DNA of 64,000 bases, from assembly GCF_900606115.1 (NCBI RefSeq), contig NZ_UWPJ01000012.1, forward strand, positions 1-64,000, given 5' to 3'. A program made the position numbers and the translations under genes. The notes beneath the pieces were generated by a model. That model saw only the letters and a list, made by a program, of their open reading frames with translations. It did no database searches and had not been told where the DNA came from. The DNA is from Pigmentiphaga humi (lineage in GTDB: Bacteria; Pseudomonadota; Gammaproteobacteria; Burkholderiales; Burkholderiaceae_B). How positions within the stretch are numbered: position 1 is the first letter of the stretch; each line of letters opens with the position of its first letter. Below are positions 1 to 13,043 of the stretch, piece by piece.

Positions 1-278
1 GGTCAGCGAAGCCGGTCCCGGCGTTGCCGGGACTTCCCGCCGGAGCGGGGCCGGCCGGGGCGGGCGCAGAACTCGCGCGGGGACAGTCCCCCGGACTGTG
101 TCGAATGCCGCGCTCGAACAGCTGCGCCCTTGCTTCCCCGGCCAACCCCGATCCGGCGGCGGCTCCGAATGCGCCCCCCGGCGGCCCGCCCGGCCACGGC
201 CTGCAGTTGCTTATTGCGGATATTGAGCGAAGGCCCGTGGTGACAGCGTGGGCACGTGCGCCGCATGTGAAAAAGCAT
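1..278 (-). pseudogene. possible zinc-ribbon/glycine-zipper protein, frame broken at a G6 tract (partial)
   Basis: The frame opens at 278 (second ATG at 266) with a CPRC zinc-ribbon-like start, about 35 residues in all, then reaches a run of six G (plus-strand C6 at 174-179). Past the run this frame becomes arginine-rich, unlike coding sequence. If the run had five G, the reading would continue as an Ala/Gly-rich glycine-zipper-like stretch (GGAFGAAAGSGLAGEARAQL), then a Pro/Ala-rich tail, with no stop up to the window edge. A CxxC head joined to a glycine zipper is a known small-protein layout, so I read this as one gene split by a 1-base change: a pseudogene, a slippage switch or a sequencing error. 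Two short inverted repeats lie within it, at 15-33 (8-bp arms) and 83-99 (7-bp arms). The alternative is that it is not a gene. Confidence 0.35.
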
Positions 279-300
279 GCAGGTAAGGAACCTCGCGGTC

Positions 301-876
301 TCAGCGCACGAGTTCCTGGTTCAAGCGGCTGCCGCTGGCGACGCCGGCCAGGAGGAATTCCATCTGGTCGGCCAGGATGCGGCGGTTGCGCAGGATCATG
401 CCTTCCCAGCGATTGGGGCGGTACGGGAGATAGAGCAGCGGCATGCCGGCCTGTTCGGGGGTTCGGTTGCCTTTGCGCTGGTTGCAGGGGCGGCAGGCGG
501 TGACGACGTTTTCCCAGGTGTTGGCGCCGCCGCGGGATTCGGGGCGGACGTGCTCGATGGTCAGTTCGGCGGCGGAGAAGCAGCCGCCGCAGTAGCCGCA
601 GATGTGTTTGTCGCGCGCGAAGAGGCGTTCGCGGCTGATGCTGATGGAGGCGGAGCGGTCGCCGCGGAATTCGCGGCCGCGCACGGCGATGATGCTGGCG
701 GTGCTGACCGAGGAGACCAGGCCGGTGATCCGGTTCACGCCGCCGCGGTAGGTGACCGTGGTTTCGCCCAGTTCCCATGCCACCCGGCCCGCCACGTGCA
801 GGCAGATGGCTTTTTCTATGTCCACCCAGTGCACCGGCGTGCCGGCGACATCGAGCGCGAGAACCAGATGAGCCAC
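301..876 (-). CDS. HNH endonuclease domain protein
   Basis: 191 codons. The C-terminal half carries a complete zinc-bound HNH module: C93-x2-C96, the EH of TIEHV near residue 109, an Asn at about 119 and C128-x2-C131-N132. This is the layout of the stand-alone HNH proteins common in proteobacteria, which are predicted to nick or cut DNA; the true substrate of this subgroup is unknown. The first 75 residues are a separate domain that I do not recognise. The start is GTG, chosen because AGGAGA lies 5 bases upstream. A good sigma-70-type promoter sits about 50 bases further up, so it is probably transcribed on its own. No methylase or other restriction partner is nearby. Confidence 0.85.
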   Translation of the reverse strand: MAHLVLALDVAGTPVHWVDIEKAICLHVAGRVAWELGETTVTYRGGVNRITGLVSSVSTASIIAVRGREFRGDRSASISISRERLFARDKHICGYCGGCFSAAELTIEHVRPESRGGANTWENVVTACRPCNQRKGNRTPEQAGMPLLYLPYRPNRWEGMILRNRRILADQMEFLLAGVASGSRLNQELVR

Positions 877-923
877 GACTTTCTCCTGGAGGATGACCTG
901 CTGCCGAGATTTTTCACTGTTTT

Positions 924-952
924 TTTATACAGCTTACGCATGACCAAATCAA
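924..952 (-). promoter_or_regulatory. sigma-70-type promoter for the HNH gene
   Basis: Reading the minus strand, TTGATT (947-952) and TATAAA (924-929) are separated by exactly 17 bases. They match 4 of 6 and 5 of 6 consensus positions. The site lies in an AT-rich patch about 50 bases upstream of the GTG start at 876. Seen in sequence; activity is inferred. Confidence 0.6.
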
Positions 953-971
953 GGCAAACCAAGGGGCCCGG

Positions 972-2051
972 CTACTTGCTTGCGCGGATCATCCACTTGC
1001 CGTCGCGCCAGATGCGGGATTCGCCGTGGCGCATGACGAAGAACTCCCGTTCGTCCATGCCGGCCTGGCGGCGAGCCAGGGCGAGGTCGCGCGGGGGCTG
1101 GTCGAGGGCTTCGTCGGTGAGTTCGAAAGTGCCCCAGTGAATGCCGATGGAGGCGCCGGCGCGGACGTCGCGGTGCGCCTGGATGGCCTCGGCGGGGTTC
1201 ATGTGGTGGCCGCGCATGAACCAGCGCGGCTCGTAGGCGCCTATGGGCAGGGCTGCCAGGTCGAAGGGGCCCATGCGCTCGCCGATGGCGGCGAGGTCGC
1301 TCGAGTAGCCGAAGTCGCCGCCGAACAGGAATTTGAAGGCGGGGTCCCGGGTTTCGACGGCCCAGGCGCCCCACAGCGATGCGCTCCGGTCGAAAGGCGT
1401 ACGGGCGCTCCAGTGCTGGACGGGCAGCAGCGTCAGCAAGGCGCCGCCCACGGTGGTCCGGCCCCACCAGTCCAGCGGACGCAAATCGGTCGCTCCGGGA
1501 ACATGCTCGCGGAACCAGGCGTCCACGCCCAGCGGCACCATGAATGCCGGCGGCCCGCCGGGCTGGGCGGCCAGCGCGCGGACCGAGGCGAGGTCGAGAT
1601 GATCGTAGTGGTTGTGGGAGATGACCACCGCGTCGATGTGCGGCAGGTCGGCCAGGCCGATGCCTGGCGCCTGATGGCGCCTGGGACCGGCGAACGAGAC
1701 CGGCGAGGCGCGCTCGGAGAACATCGGGTCGGTCAGCAGGTTGAAGCCGCCGATCTGCACCAGCAGCGTAGCGTGGCCGACCCAGCTCACCCTGACCTCG
1801 GACGAGGGCTGCCTGATCCAGTCCGTGTCCGCGGCGACGGGCGCCAGGGACTCGGTGGGGGGCGGCGGCAGCCCCTCGCTCCAACGCTCGAATTGCCAGC
1901 GCCAGAAATCCAGCGACCCCGATCCGGGCGTCGCGTACAGGTTGCGGAAACCGTGGGGCGTGTGGTGCGGCTGGGCGGGGTCGTAGTAGGGGTTGACCGG
2001 ACTGCATCCGGCCATGGCCACGGCCAACAGCCCCGCCAGCCACCGCCGCAT
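972..2051 (-). CDS. metallo-beta-lactamase-fold lipoprotein (NAPE-PLD/RomA-like)
   Basis: 359 codons. The N-terminus has a short charged and hydrophobic signal ending in AMAGC, so Cys16 is the likely lipidated residue and the protein should be membrane-anchored in the periplasm. The hydrolase signature H146-N-H148-Y-D150-H151 (HxHxDH) is intact, with further metal-binding candidates in FGGDFGYS and in GIHWGTF near the C-terminus. The overall layout (WVGHATLL, LLTDPMFSERASP, the HxHxDH motif, a late HWGTFEL) matches the NAPE-PLD/RomA/UlaG-like group, which hydrolyses phosphodiester or lactone bonds. The substrate here is unknown. The ATG at 2051 sits 2 bases after the parC stop, so it is probably translated from the parE-parC transcript. 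Confidence 0.8.
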   Translation of the reverse strand: MRRWLAGLLAVAMAGCSPVNPYYDPAQPHHTPHGFRNLYATPGSGSLDFWRWQFERWSEGLPPPPTESLAPVAADTDWIRQPSSEVRVSWVGHATLLVQIGGFNLLTDPMFSERASPVSFAGPRRHQAPGIGLADLPHIDAVVISHNHYDHLDLASVRALAAQPGGPPAFMVPLGVDAWFREHVPGATDLRPLDWWGRTTVGGALLTLLPVQHWSARTPFDRSASLWGAWAVETRDPAFKFLFGGDFGYSSDLAAIGERMGPFDLAALPIGAYEPRWFMRGHHMNPAEAIQAHRDVRAGASIGIHWGTFELTDEALDQPPRDLALARRQAGMDEREFFVMRHGESRIWRDGKWMIRASK

Positions 2052-2053
2052 GG

Positions 2054-6318
<4,265 letters not shown>

Positions 6319-6450
6319 GTTATCCCCAGCTACTGTGGAAAATGAAGGCAATTTTACGGACGGAGCCAGGATTCAAGCGGCCTGGACTGGCACGCCCAAG
6401 AAATGGGCAGGCCAGCCGGCCGGCGCGCCCGGTATCCCGGGGGTCCGTCG

Positions 6451-6636
6451 TCAAATGCCGCACAATGCCATGAGCGCCTCCCAGCCGACAACCAGCTGGG
6501 GACGCAAATAGCCGACGAAGGCAGCCGCAAGCACGGCGCCGAGCAATGCATAGGCCAGCAGCCGCCCGCCGATGCGCCGCCAGGGCGCGCGGCGAGGCGT
6601 GGCGCCGGACGCCGCGCGGGTGGACTGGCCGCTCAT
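6451..6636 (-). CDS. small single-pass membrane protein coupled to the MFS gene
   Basis: 61 codons. A basic N-terminal third rich in Arg and Ala leads to one clear hydrophobic helix (LLAYALLGAVLAAAFVGYL, about residues 28-46), followed by a short tail ending in CGI. The ATG overlaps the stop of the upstream transporter gene by four bases (ATGA at 6633-6636), the usual sign of translational coupling, and its codon use resembles the neighbours. No family is recognised. The tight coupling suggests a small partner or stabiliser of the transporter, which is inference only. Confidence 0.6.
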   Translation of the reverse strand: MSGQSTRAASGATPRRAPWRRIGGRLLAYALLGAVLAAAFVGYLRPQLVVGWEALMALCGI

Positions 6637-7838
6637 GCGGGCGCCAAGGCCCGCTCGCGCACGGGCAGGCACAGTGCCGCCGCGGCCAGGCCGAGCGCCA
6701 CCGACATCCACCACACCACGTCGTAGCTGCCGGTGGCGACGTACAGCTTGCCGCCCAGCCAGACACCGACGAAGCTGCCGATCTGGTGGCCGAAGAATAC
6801 GATACCGGTCAGCGTGGAGGCATAGCGCATGCCGTAGATGTGTCCCACCAGCCCGGTGGTCAGCGGCACGGTGCCCAGCCACACCAGCCCCATCAACGCG
6901 GAAAACGCATACAGCACGGCCGGCTGCAGCGGCAGGAACAGCAACAGCAGGATCGCCGCCGAGCGGGTTGCGTACAGCAGCGCCAGCAGGTGCTTCTTGC
7001 TGTGGTGGCCGCCCATTTTGCCGGCCCAGTACGAGCCGAACACGTTGAACAGGCCGATCAACGCGATCGCCATGGCCCCGTCCGAGGCCTTCAGCCCGCC
7101 ATCGACCACGAAAGCCGGCAGATGCAAGGTAATGAAGGCGGTATGGAAGCCGCAGACGGCATAGCTCCAGAACAGAAAATGGTAGGTCGAATGGCCCACG
7201 GCCTGGCGCACCGCCGCGCCCAGCGACTGGGACCCGGCCACGTGCCGCGGCTTGCCGGTCAGGCGCGTGGCCAGCGGCAGGGCGAGCAGCATCAGCGCCG
7301 CCAAGACCCACAGGGCGCCGGTCCAGTCCAGGGTGTCGATCAGCCACTGCCCGGCCGGCACGACCACGAACTGCCCCATCGAGCCGCCGGCGCTGGCCAC
7401 GCCCATCGCGACGCTGCGCCGCTCCACCGGCACCGCGCGCGCCACGACCGGCAGCAGCACCGCGAAGGTGGTCCCGGCCTGGCCCAGCCCGACCAGCACG
7501 CCGGCGCTCAGGTACAGCATCGCTTCCGAATCGGCATAGCGGGTGCCCAGCAGCCCCAGCACGAACAACAGCGCCGACGCGACCACCGTGCGGCCCGACC
7601 CCCATTTGTCTGCCACCGAGCCCATCAGGATCGCGGCGAGCCCCCAGACCAGATTCTGGATGGCGAAAGCCAGCGAGAACACGTCCCGTCCCCAGCCGTG
7701 CGCCAGCCCCATGGGCTGCATGAACAGGCCGAACGTGGCCCGCACGCCCATGACGCACAGCAGCACCACCGACGCGCAGGCGACGACCGTTGCAGGGCTG
7801 GCGGGAGAAATCGGGTGGGAAGCAGGCTGGGCAGACAT
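6633..7838 (-). CDS. MFS transporter, monocarboxylate/oxalate-formate antiporter type
   Basis: 401 codons with about 12 hydrophobic segments. The early RATFGLFMQPMGLAHGWGRDVFSLAFAIQNLVWG segment is typical of the oxalate/formate and monocarboxylate branch of the major facilitator superfamily. The loop-2 motif is represented by GSVADKWGSGRTV near residue 75, and a second half begins after a central loop near residue 190. It should be an inner-membrane carrier of a small organic anion; the substrate cannot be read from the sequence. The stop overlaps the start of the 61-codon membrane protein. Its upstream side is a 177-base gap before the Rieske oxygenase gene, which lies on the same strand, so read-through from the catabolic cluster is possible. 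Confidence 0.85.
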   Translation of the reverse strand: MSAQPASHPISPASPATVVACASVVLLCVMGVRATFGLFMQPMGLAHGWGRDVFSLAFAIQNLVWGLAAILMGSVADKWGSGRTVVASALLFVLGLLGTRYADSEAMLYLSAGVLVGLGQAGTTFAVLLPVVARAVPVERRSVAMGVASAGGSMGQFVVVPAGQWLIDTLDWTGALWVLAALMLLALPLATRLTGKPRHVAGSQSLGAAVRQAVGHSTYHFLFWSYAVCGFHTAFITLHLPAFVVDGGLKASDGAMAIALIGLFNVFGSYWAGKMGGHHSKKHLLALLYATRSAAILLLLFLPLQPAVLYAFSALMGLVWLGTVPLTTGLVGHIYGMRYASTLTGIVFFGHQIGSFVGVWLGGKLYVATGSYDVVWWMSVALGLAAAALCLPVRERALAPA

Positions 7839-8015
7839 GACGACGACGGGCGGTGGAATCCTGGGGCCGGCAAGGCGGGCTCCCCGGGCAGTCCGCAGGG
7901 ATTATATGCCCCTCACGCGGCCGGGCCGTGGACCGGGCGCCTGCGCGCCTTGCTGCGCGTCCGGAAAGGCAGGCCGCCGCCGCGATCGGCGGATCGGCGG
8001 CCCCGCGGCGCTTGC

Positions 8016-9056
8016 TCAGGAAACGCGGGCCGCGCCGGAGGCCTGCTTGAGCAGGTCGTTCAGGCGCCGGCGGCTGCGGACGATGCCGCGGTCCACGGTC
8101 AGGAGCGCGGGAGGCGCCGCATCCGGCCCGTCCACGTCGATGTTCTTCTGCTGCGCTTCGACGATGGGCTTGTCCTCCTGGGAAAACACGCTCTCGAGCC
8201 CCCGCCGCTTGGCCGCGTCGAGCGCTTCGGACGGATTGCCCAGGCGGGTGTTGGCCCAGAAGTAATGCGTCGTCGTCAAGGTCTCCGGGGTCATGAGATG
8301 GCAGCTGTAATTGCTGCGCGTCTCCGCTTCACCGCCCATGGGCGCCACCGAGATCGTGATCTTCAGATTGGCCGGGGCCTGCCACCGCACCGACAGCAGG
8401 CGGCGCACGGGCAGGCCGACACAGCCGTATTCCCGGGACATGAACTCGGGAAGGATCTCGTTCTCGATCTCCCGCTCGACGATGATCGAATCGCCCTCCT
8501 CCCGCACCTGGGTCGGCGCCTTCCGCACCGCTTCGGTGCCCAGCGTGCCGCCATGCAGGAACTCTATGTGGCCCAGGTCGAGAATGTTGTCGGCCATGAG
8601 GGTGTAGCCGGCGCGCGTATGCATGTGGCCCCTGATGCGCCGGGCGTTCAGGGCATCGTCGTCCATGAACCCGAAGTCGGGTATCGCGCCGTCGTCGGCG
8701 AGCGCGGCGTCGCCCAGCCATATCCACACCATGCCATGGCGCTGGCGCGCGGCGAAGCTCTTCACCCTGGCCGCCGTCGGAATGGGGCCGTGGGGATTCG
8801 TGACGCACTGCCCCGCCGCGTCGAACCGCAGGCCGTGATAGGCGCATTCGAGCGTGTCGCCCTCGACCCTGCCGCAGCTCAGGGGCACCAGGCGATGGGC
8901 GCAGCGGTCCTCCAGGGCGGCATATTCGCCGTCCCCGCGGCGATAGAGCGCCACGCGCGTCCCGAGCAGCATGCGCGCCAGCGGCTTGTCCCCCACTTCA
9001 TAGTCCCACGCTGCCGCATACCAGGCGTTCAGCAAGAACGGCGTATTCAAACTCAT
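8016..9056 (-). CDS. Rieske non-heme iron oxygenase, VanA-like
   Basis: 346 codons. The N-terminal Rieske [2Fe-2S] domain has C52-x-H54 and C71-x2-H74. The catalytic domain has the mononuclear iron triad motif D160-x2-H163-x4-H168 in DNILDLGHIEFLH. Single-subunit size and order match the vanillate O-demethylase/toluenesulfonate oxygenase group, which removes methyl groups from aromatic ethers or hydroxylates rings using electrons from a separate reductase. No VanB-like reductase gene is in the window, so it must borrow one. It is the last gene of a minus-strand catabolic run (Bug receptor, amidohydrolase, BKACE, dehydrogenase, FAD hydroxylase). Confidence 0.85.
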   Translation of the reverse strand: MSLNTPFLLNAWYAAAWDYEVGDKPLARMLLGTRVALYRRGDGEYAALEDRCAHRLVPLSCGRVEGDTLECAYHGLRFDAAGQCVTNPHGPIPTAARVKSFAARQRHGMVWIWLGDAALADDGAIPDFGFMDDDALNARRIRGHMHTRAGYTLMADNILDLGHIEFLHGGTLGTEAVRKAPTQVREEGDSIIVEREIENEILPEFMSREYGCVGLPVRRLLSVRWQAPANLKITISVAPMGGEAETRSNYSCHLMTPETLTTTHYFWANTRLGNPSEALDAAKRRGLESVFSQEDKPIVEAQQKNIDVDGPDAAPPALLTVDRGIVRSRRRLNDLLKQASGAARVS

Positions 9057-9150
9057 CGTCTGCTCCACAGAAAGAACAGCCCGGCCGGCGGACGGCGCGC
9101 CCACCGCCGCGCCGGGCCCGCCGAAGGCCGCAGGAAAACGCGCCGAGCGG

Positions 9151-10164
9151 TCAATCGAGCTTGATGTTCTCGGCGCGGATGATGGGCTCCCAGCGCGCGG
9201 CATCCTTCGCGGCGCGCTGGCGCAGTTCTTCCGGCGTGCTGGACATCGCGTTCATGCCCAGCTCCCAGATCCGTTGCTTCACATCCGGCGTGGCCAGCGC
9301 GGCGGCGATCTCGCCGTTGAGCCTGGAAACGATCGCCGGCGGAGTCGCGGCCGGGGCGTATATCGCAAACCACCCGGTCACCTCGAAATCCTTCCAGCCC
9401 TGTTCGATCATGGTCGGCACGTCGGGCAGGAAGTCGGAGCGGCTGGTCCCAGTCTGCCCCAGGGCGATCAGCTTTCCCTCCTTGATGTGGGGCGCGAAAG
9501 GCGTGATGTCGGCCACCGCCAGGTCGATGTCGCCCGCCAGCAGGGCCTGGGCGGTTGGCGCGCTGCCCTTGTAGGGAATGAAGGTCATGCGGGCGTGGGT
9601 GATCGATTTCATCAACTCGCCGGTCAACTGTCCCACGATCGCGCCGGACCCGTAATTCACCGTCCCGGGAGACGCCTTGGCCACGCGCTCGAGCTCTTGC
9701 ATGGTCCGGAAGGGTTTCTTCGGATTCGTGACGAACCACATGGATTGCGTGGTGACCAGCGAGACCGGCGCGAAATCCTTGACGGGATCGTAGGGCAGCT
9801 TGCCGTAGGCGAACGGATTGACGGTAAAGACGGTATCCAGCGTGAACAGCAGCGTGTGTCCGTCCGGCGCCGCGCGGGCGACGTCGGCCGCGCCGATCAC
9901 CATGTTGCCGCCCGGCTTGTTCTCCACCATCACCCGCTGGTCGAGCCGCTCCGACAGCGTGTGCGCCACCAGGCGGGCCACGGAATCCGCGCTGCCGGCA
10001 GGGGGGAACGGCACGACCAGACGGATGGGCTTGCTGGGCCACTTGGCCTGCGCCCATGCGGGTTGGGCGGCCAGCGACAAGGCCGCGGCGGCGATGGCCG
10101 GCGCGCAGGCCGCGAACGATGCGGCGGCTCGCAGGGGCCGGCGCTGCTTGGATGGGTTCTTCAT
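9151..10164 (-). CDS. Bug-type periplasmic solute receptor (TctC family)
   Basis: 337 codons. A long N-terminal signal (residues 1 to about 35, ending ...AAQPAWAQ) precedes the KWPSKPIRLVVPFPPAGSADSVAR block that defines Bug proteins. Later conserved blocks are KPGGNMVIGAADVARA, PDGHTLLF and TFIPYKGSAPTAQALLAGDID. Bug receptors bind small organic acids or amides in the periplasm and feed tripartite tricarboxylate transporters or signalling. No TctAB membrane genes lie near. I start at the ATG at 10164 because AGGAGAC lies directly upstream; the frame is open to an earlier ATG at 10182. It sits between the Rieske oxygenase and the amidohydrolase and probably senses or captures the same substrate. 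Confidence 0.9.
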   Translation of the reverse strand: MKNPSKQRRPLRAAASFAACAPAIAAAALSLAAQPAWAQAKWPSKPIRLVVPFPPAGSADSVARLVAHTLSERLDQRVMVENKPGGNMVIGAADVARAAPDGHTLLFTLDTVFTVNPFAYGKLPYDPVKDFAPVSLVTTQSMWFVTNPKKPFRTMQELERVAKASPGTVNYGSGAIVGQLTGELMKSITHARMTFIPYKGSAPTAQALLAGDIDLAVADITPFAPHIKEGKLIALGQTGTSRSDFLPDVPTMIEQGWKDFEVTGWFAIYAPAATPPAIVSRLNGEIAAALATPDVKQRIWELGMNAMSSTPEELRQRAAKDAARWEPIIRAENIKLD

Positions 10165-10203
10165 TGTTGTCTCCTCTTCCATGTGCTGGATCGAATGTCC
10201 GTT

Positions 10204-11091
10204 TCAGGCGGGCTCGCCGTGCAGGCGCTTGGGATTGGTCACGAATACCGCCTCCATCTCGCGGGCGTCCGGCAGGCACCGGTGCATCAGCTCGACCAGT
10301 TCGGCGTCGTTCACGGGCGTCTTGGGGTACTCGGGATGAGGCCAGTCGGTGGCCCAGACGGAACGGTCGCGCGCCGCTTCGAAATAGGCCCGCGTGAAGG
10401 GAATGGCGTCGTCCCAGGGATGTTCCGTGGCCGAACTCCGGTCGCCGTGCGACAGCATCACCCACCAGTTCTCGCGCCGCAGCAGATCGAGAATGGCCCG
10501 GGCGCCCGGCTGCTGCAGCCCGTCGGCAAAGGGAAGATGTCCCATGTGGTCGATGACGAAGGTTCCCTTCGCGGCCGCGAAGACAGGCTGCAGCTCCAGC
10601 AGCTCCGGCTCGGTGACGTGGACCCGCGCGTGCCAGCCGAACTGGCTGATCCGCTCGATCGACCGGAGGAACTCGGGCACTGTCGGCGTGACGTTCAGGC
10701 GGCGCCAGAAATTGAATCGCGCCCCGCGCACGCCTGCTTCGTGAAGGCGCAGGAGCTCCTTGTCGGACACGTCGTCGTTGACGATCGCGATGCCTCGGTA
10801 TGTCACGCCCTCGTACACGCCGCCGTCGCCTCTCGAGAGCGCGTCCAGCAACGCGCTGTGGTCGGCGCCGTAGACGCTGGCCTGCACGATCGAGACATAA
10901 CCCATGCCCAGGGTCGACGCCATCCTGTGGACGTCTTCGAAGTAGGCCCGCGGAGGCGCGTAAGCGCTTTGCGCCCGGGGAGGAAACCGCGCGGGGTCGC
11001 CGTAGACGTGCACCTGGCAATCCCAGGAACCGGGCGGCGCCTTCGGCCGGGGCGGGCGTGTGTCGCGGACGAACGTCTCTTTCTCTGCCAT
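10204..11091 (-). CDS. amidohydrolase-family hydrolase, LigI-like
   Basis: 295 codons. A TIM-barrel amidohydrolase of the COG3618/PF04909 type: DCQVHVYGDPARFPP at the N-terminus, VQASVYGADHSALLDAL, GARFNF, FVIDHMGHLP, MLSHGD and the late WATDWPHPE motif with the catalytic aspartate. The order and the FPP...YTPP-like opening resemble LigI, which opens the lactone ring of 2-pyrone-4,6-dicarboxylate in lignin-aromatic degradation. The true substrate may be another lactone. The ATG at 11091 has GGAG six bases upstream; the frame is open further. Gene order suggests a ring-opening or lactone-hydrolysis step after the hydroxylase and oxygenase. Confidence 0.8.
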   Translation of the reverse strand: MAEKETFVRDTRPPRPKAPPGSWDCQVHVYGDPARFPPRAQSAYAPPRAYFEDVHRMASTLGMGYVSIVQASVYGADHSALLDALSRGDGGVYEGVTYRGIAIVNDDVSDKELLRLHEAGVRGARFNFWRRLNVTPTVPEFLRSIERISQFGWHARVHVTEPELLELQPVFAAAKGTFVIDHMGHLPFADGLQQPGARAILDLLRRENWWVMLSHGDRSSATEHPWDDAIPFTRAYFEAARDRSVWATDWPHPEYPKTPVNDAELVELMHRCLPDAREMEAVFVTNPKRLHGEPA

Positions 11092-11167
11092 GGGGATCTC
11101 CGGAAGTGGCATGGCTGCCTGTTTCGAATCGAAGCGGCGAAGGCTGTCGGCCGGCCGCCGGGCTGTT

Positions 11168-12058
11168 TCAGGAAATGCCTGCAACCGACAGGCCGAGGCG
11201 CTCGCGGGTCTGCCGGCAGTTGGATACGGCACCGCCCAGTTCCTCCACGATGCGCCGCGCCTTGCCGACCATTTCCGCGTTGCTCTGCGCCAGCACGCCC
11301 CGAGAGAGGTAGACCGCGTCCTCCATGCCCACGCGGACGTTGCCGCCGGCGAGATAGGCCAGGGCAACCATGGGGAATGCCTGGCGGCCGGTGGCGAATG
11401 CCGTCCAGGTCGCGCCGGCCGGCAGCAGCCCGCGCGCATAAATCAGGGTTTCGATCGAAGGCTGGAAGCCGTAGCGCACGCCCATCACGATCGAACAGAG
11501 CGGCGCGGGCTCCAGCGTTCCGTCCTCGATCAGGTCGGCTGCGAGATGCATGTCGCCGGAATCGAACAGTTCGAGTTCGGGCACGACGCCGGCCTGGCGG
11601 ATCACCGCGGCCATGCGCCGGATGTTGTCCGGCGTATTGATGACGACTTCGCGGCCGAACGTCATGGTGTTGAGATCGAGGGTGGCGATGTCGGGGCGAA
11701 TGATGCGGATATGCTCCACGCGCTTTTCCGGAACCAGGAAATTGGTCCTCGGCCCCGGCACGACGGGATCGTGGCTCGACGGCTGGAAGCGGCCGCCCGG
11801 ACCCGTCGTCAGGTTGAGCACGAGTCCGGGCATGGACTCGCGTACCCGCCGCACCACGTCCGCGTAGAGCTCCACCTCCATCGACGGCGCGCCGGTGGCC
11901 GGATCCCGCACGTGTATGTGGACGATCGAAGCGCCCGCTTCCCCCGCTTCCAGGCAGGCGGCCGCGATCTCCCCGGGCGTGACCGGCAGCCGTTCGTTCT
12001 GCTCGCGCGTCGTGTGATTGCCGGTGATGGCGCAAGTGATGATTGTTGGTCTATCCAA
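11168..12058 (-). CDS. BKACE-family beta-keto acid cleavage enzyme (DUF849)
   Basis: 296 codons, the normal size for the family founded by Kce, the 3-keto-5-aminohexanoate cleavage enzyme. The opening ITCAITGNHTTREQNERLP, the metal-binding VHIHVRDP and the LNLTTGPGG and VRVGMEDAVYL segments are all family hallmarks. BKACE enzymes condense a beta-keto acid with acetyl-CoA to give a CoA thioester and acetoacetate, using a zinc ion held by two His and a Glu. The substrate here is unknown. It lies between the LigI-like hydrolase and the HIBADH-like dehydrogenase, so it may act on a product of ring opening. Confidence 0.9.
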   Translation of the reverse strand: MDRPTIITCAITGNHTTREQNERLPVTPGEIAAACLEAGEAGASIVHIHVRDPATGAPSMEVELYADVVRRVRESMPGLVLNLTTGPGGRFQPSSHDPVVPGPRTNFLVPEKRVEHIRIIRPDIATLDLNTMTFGREVVINTPDNIRRMAAVIRQAGVVPELELFDSGDMHLAADLIEDGTLEPAPLCSIVMGVRYGFQPSIETLIYARGLLPAGATWTAFATGRQAFPMVALAYLAGGNVRVGMEDAVYLSRGVLAQSNAEMVGKARRIVEELGGAVSNCRQTRERLGLSVAGIS

Positions 12059-12149
12059 GAGTCTTCTCCCACCATGTTTCGTTATCCGCCGCCGGCCTCG
12101 ACCGGCGGCATCGCTTTCATGCCAGCGCGCCAGCGGAAGCGCGCAGGGG

Positions 12150-13043
12150 TCATTCCAGGCCGGCGACGAACCGGACCAGTTGGGCGAGATCGCGGCCGCC
12201 CCAACCCGCCTCGTCGGCGCGCGCCGCGCTCTCGGCCGCCGCCGACGAGGCGGGCAGCACCAGACCGGCCTCGGCCGCCGTGGCGCGCATCGCCGCCAAG
12301 TCCTTGCGCAGGCCCGCGAGGTCGAACTCGACGCGTTCGGCGCGCCCCATGATCGTGTCGAGTTTGGAAGAAAGCGCGCCGATGGCGGCCTTGCTGTCGG
12401 CGATCTGTCCCAGCATGGTGTCGACGTCGAGCCCGTATGCCCGCCCCATCGCCAAGGCTTCCCCCAGCGTTTGCCAGTAGGTGGCGAGCGGCAGGTTGAG
12501 CACCAGCTTCATGGCGATGCCCGAGCCGAGCGGGCCGACGTGCGTGATCTTGCGCGCCAGCTTCTCCAGGACGCGGCGGGCCCGGTCCAGATGCTCGGCG
12601 CTTCCGCCCGCCAAGACCAGCAGTTGGCCGGAACGGGCCGGCGCGACCGTGCCGGAGACGGGCGCATCCAGGAATGCGCCGCCCGCGCCGACGACGGCCT
12701 GCCCCGCCTGTTTCATCGCCGCTACCGTGGCGGTCGTCATGTCGACGATCACCCTGTCGCGCAGCGGTGCGCGCAGCAGGCCCTGGTCCGAAAAATAGAC
12801 CGCCTGCATCGCCAGGTCGTCGCGCACGATGACGATTACCGTCCGGCAGCGCCTGGCCACTTCCAGTGGGGACGCGGCGACTCCGGCGCCGCGCCCGGCC
12901 AGCTCGGCGGTCTTGCCGGGCGAGCGGTTCCACACGACTACCTCACGCCCGGCGTCGAGCAGCCGGTTGGCGATCGCCTCGCCCATCCGGCCGATGCCGA
13001 TGATCCCGACCGTTTCGTCCTGCCCGATGCTTTCCCGATTCAT
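12150..13043 (-). CDS. 3-hydroxyisobutyrate dehydrogenase-family oxidoreductase
   Basis: 297 codons. The Rossmann nucleotide loop GIIGIGRMGEAIANRL is at about residues 13-28. The substrate motif AFLDAPVSGTVAPARSGQL near residue 123 and the catalytic lysine segment GSGIAMKLVLNLP (G-x3-K-x3-N type) follow. These are the three signature regions of beta-hydroxyacid dehydrogenases, which oxidise a 3-hydroxyacid to the semialdehyde or reduce the reverse. The start at 13043 overlaps the stop of the FAD hydroxylase gene by four bases (ATGA), so the two are co-translated. The substrate is not evident. Confidence 0.88.
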   Translation of the reverse strand: MNRESIGQDETVGIIGIGRMGEAIANRLLDAGREVVVWNRSPGKTAELAGRGAGVAASPLEVARRCRTVIVIVRDDLAMQAVYFSDQGLLRAPLRDRVIVDMTTATVAAMKQAGQAVVGAGGAFLDAPVSGTVAPARSGQLLVLAGGSAEHLDRARRVLEKLARKITHVGPLGSGIAMKLVLNLPLATYWQTLGEALAMGRAYGLDVDTMLGQIADSKAAIGALSSKLDTIMGRAERVEFDLAGLRKDLAAMRATAAEAGLVLPASSAAAESAARADEAGWGGRDLAQLVRFVAGLE

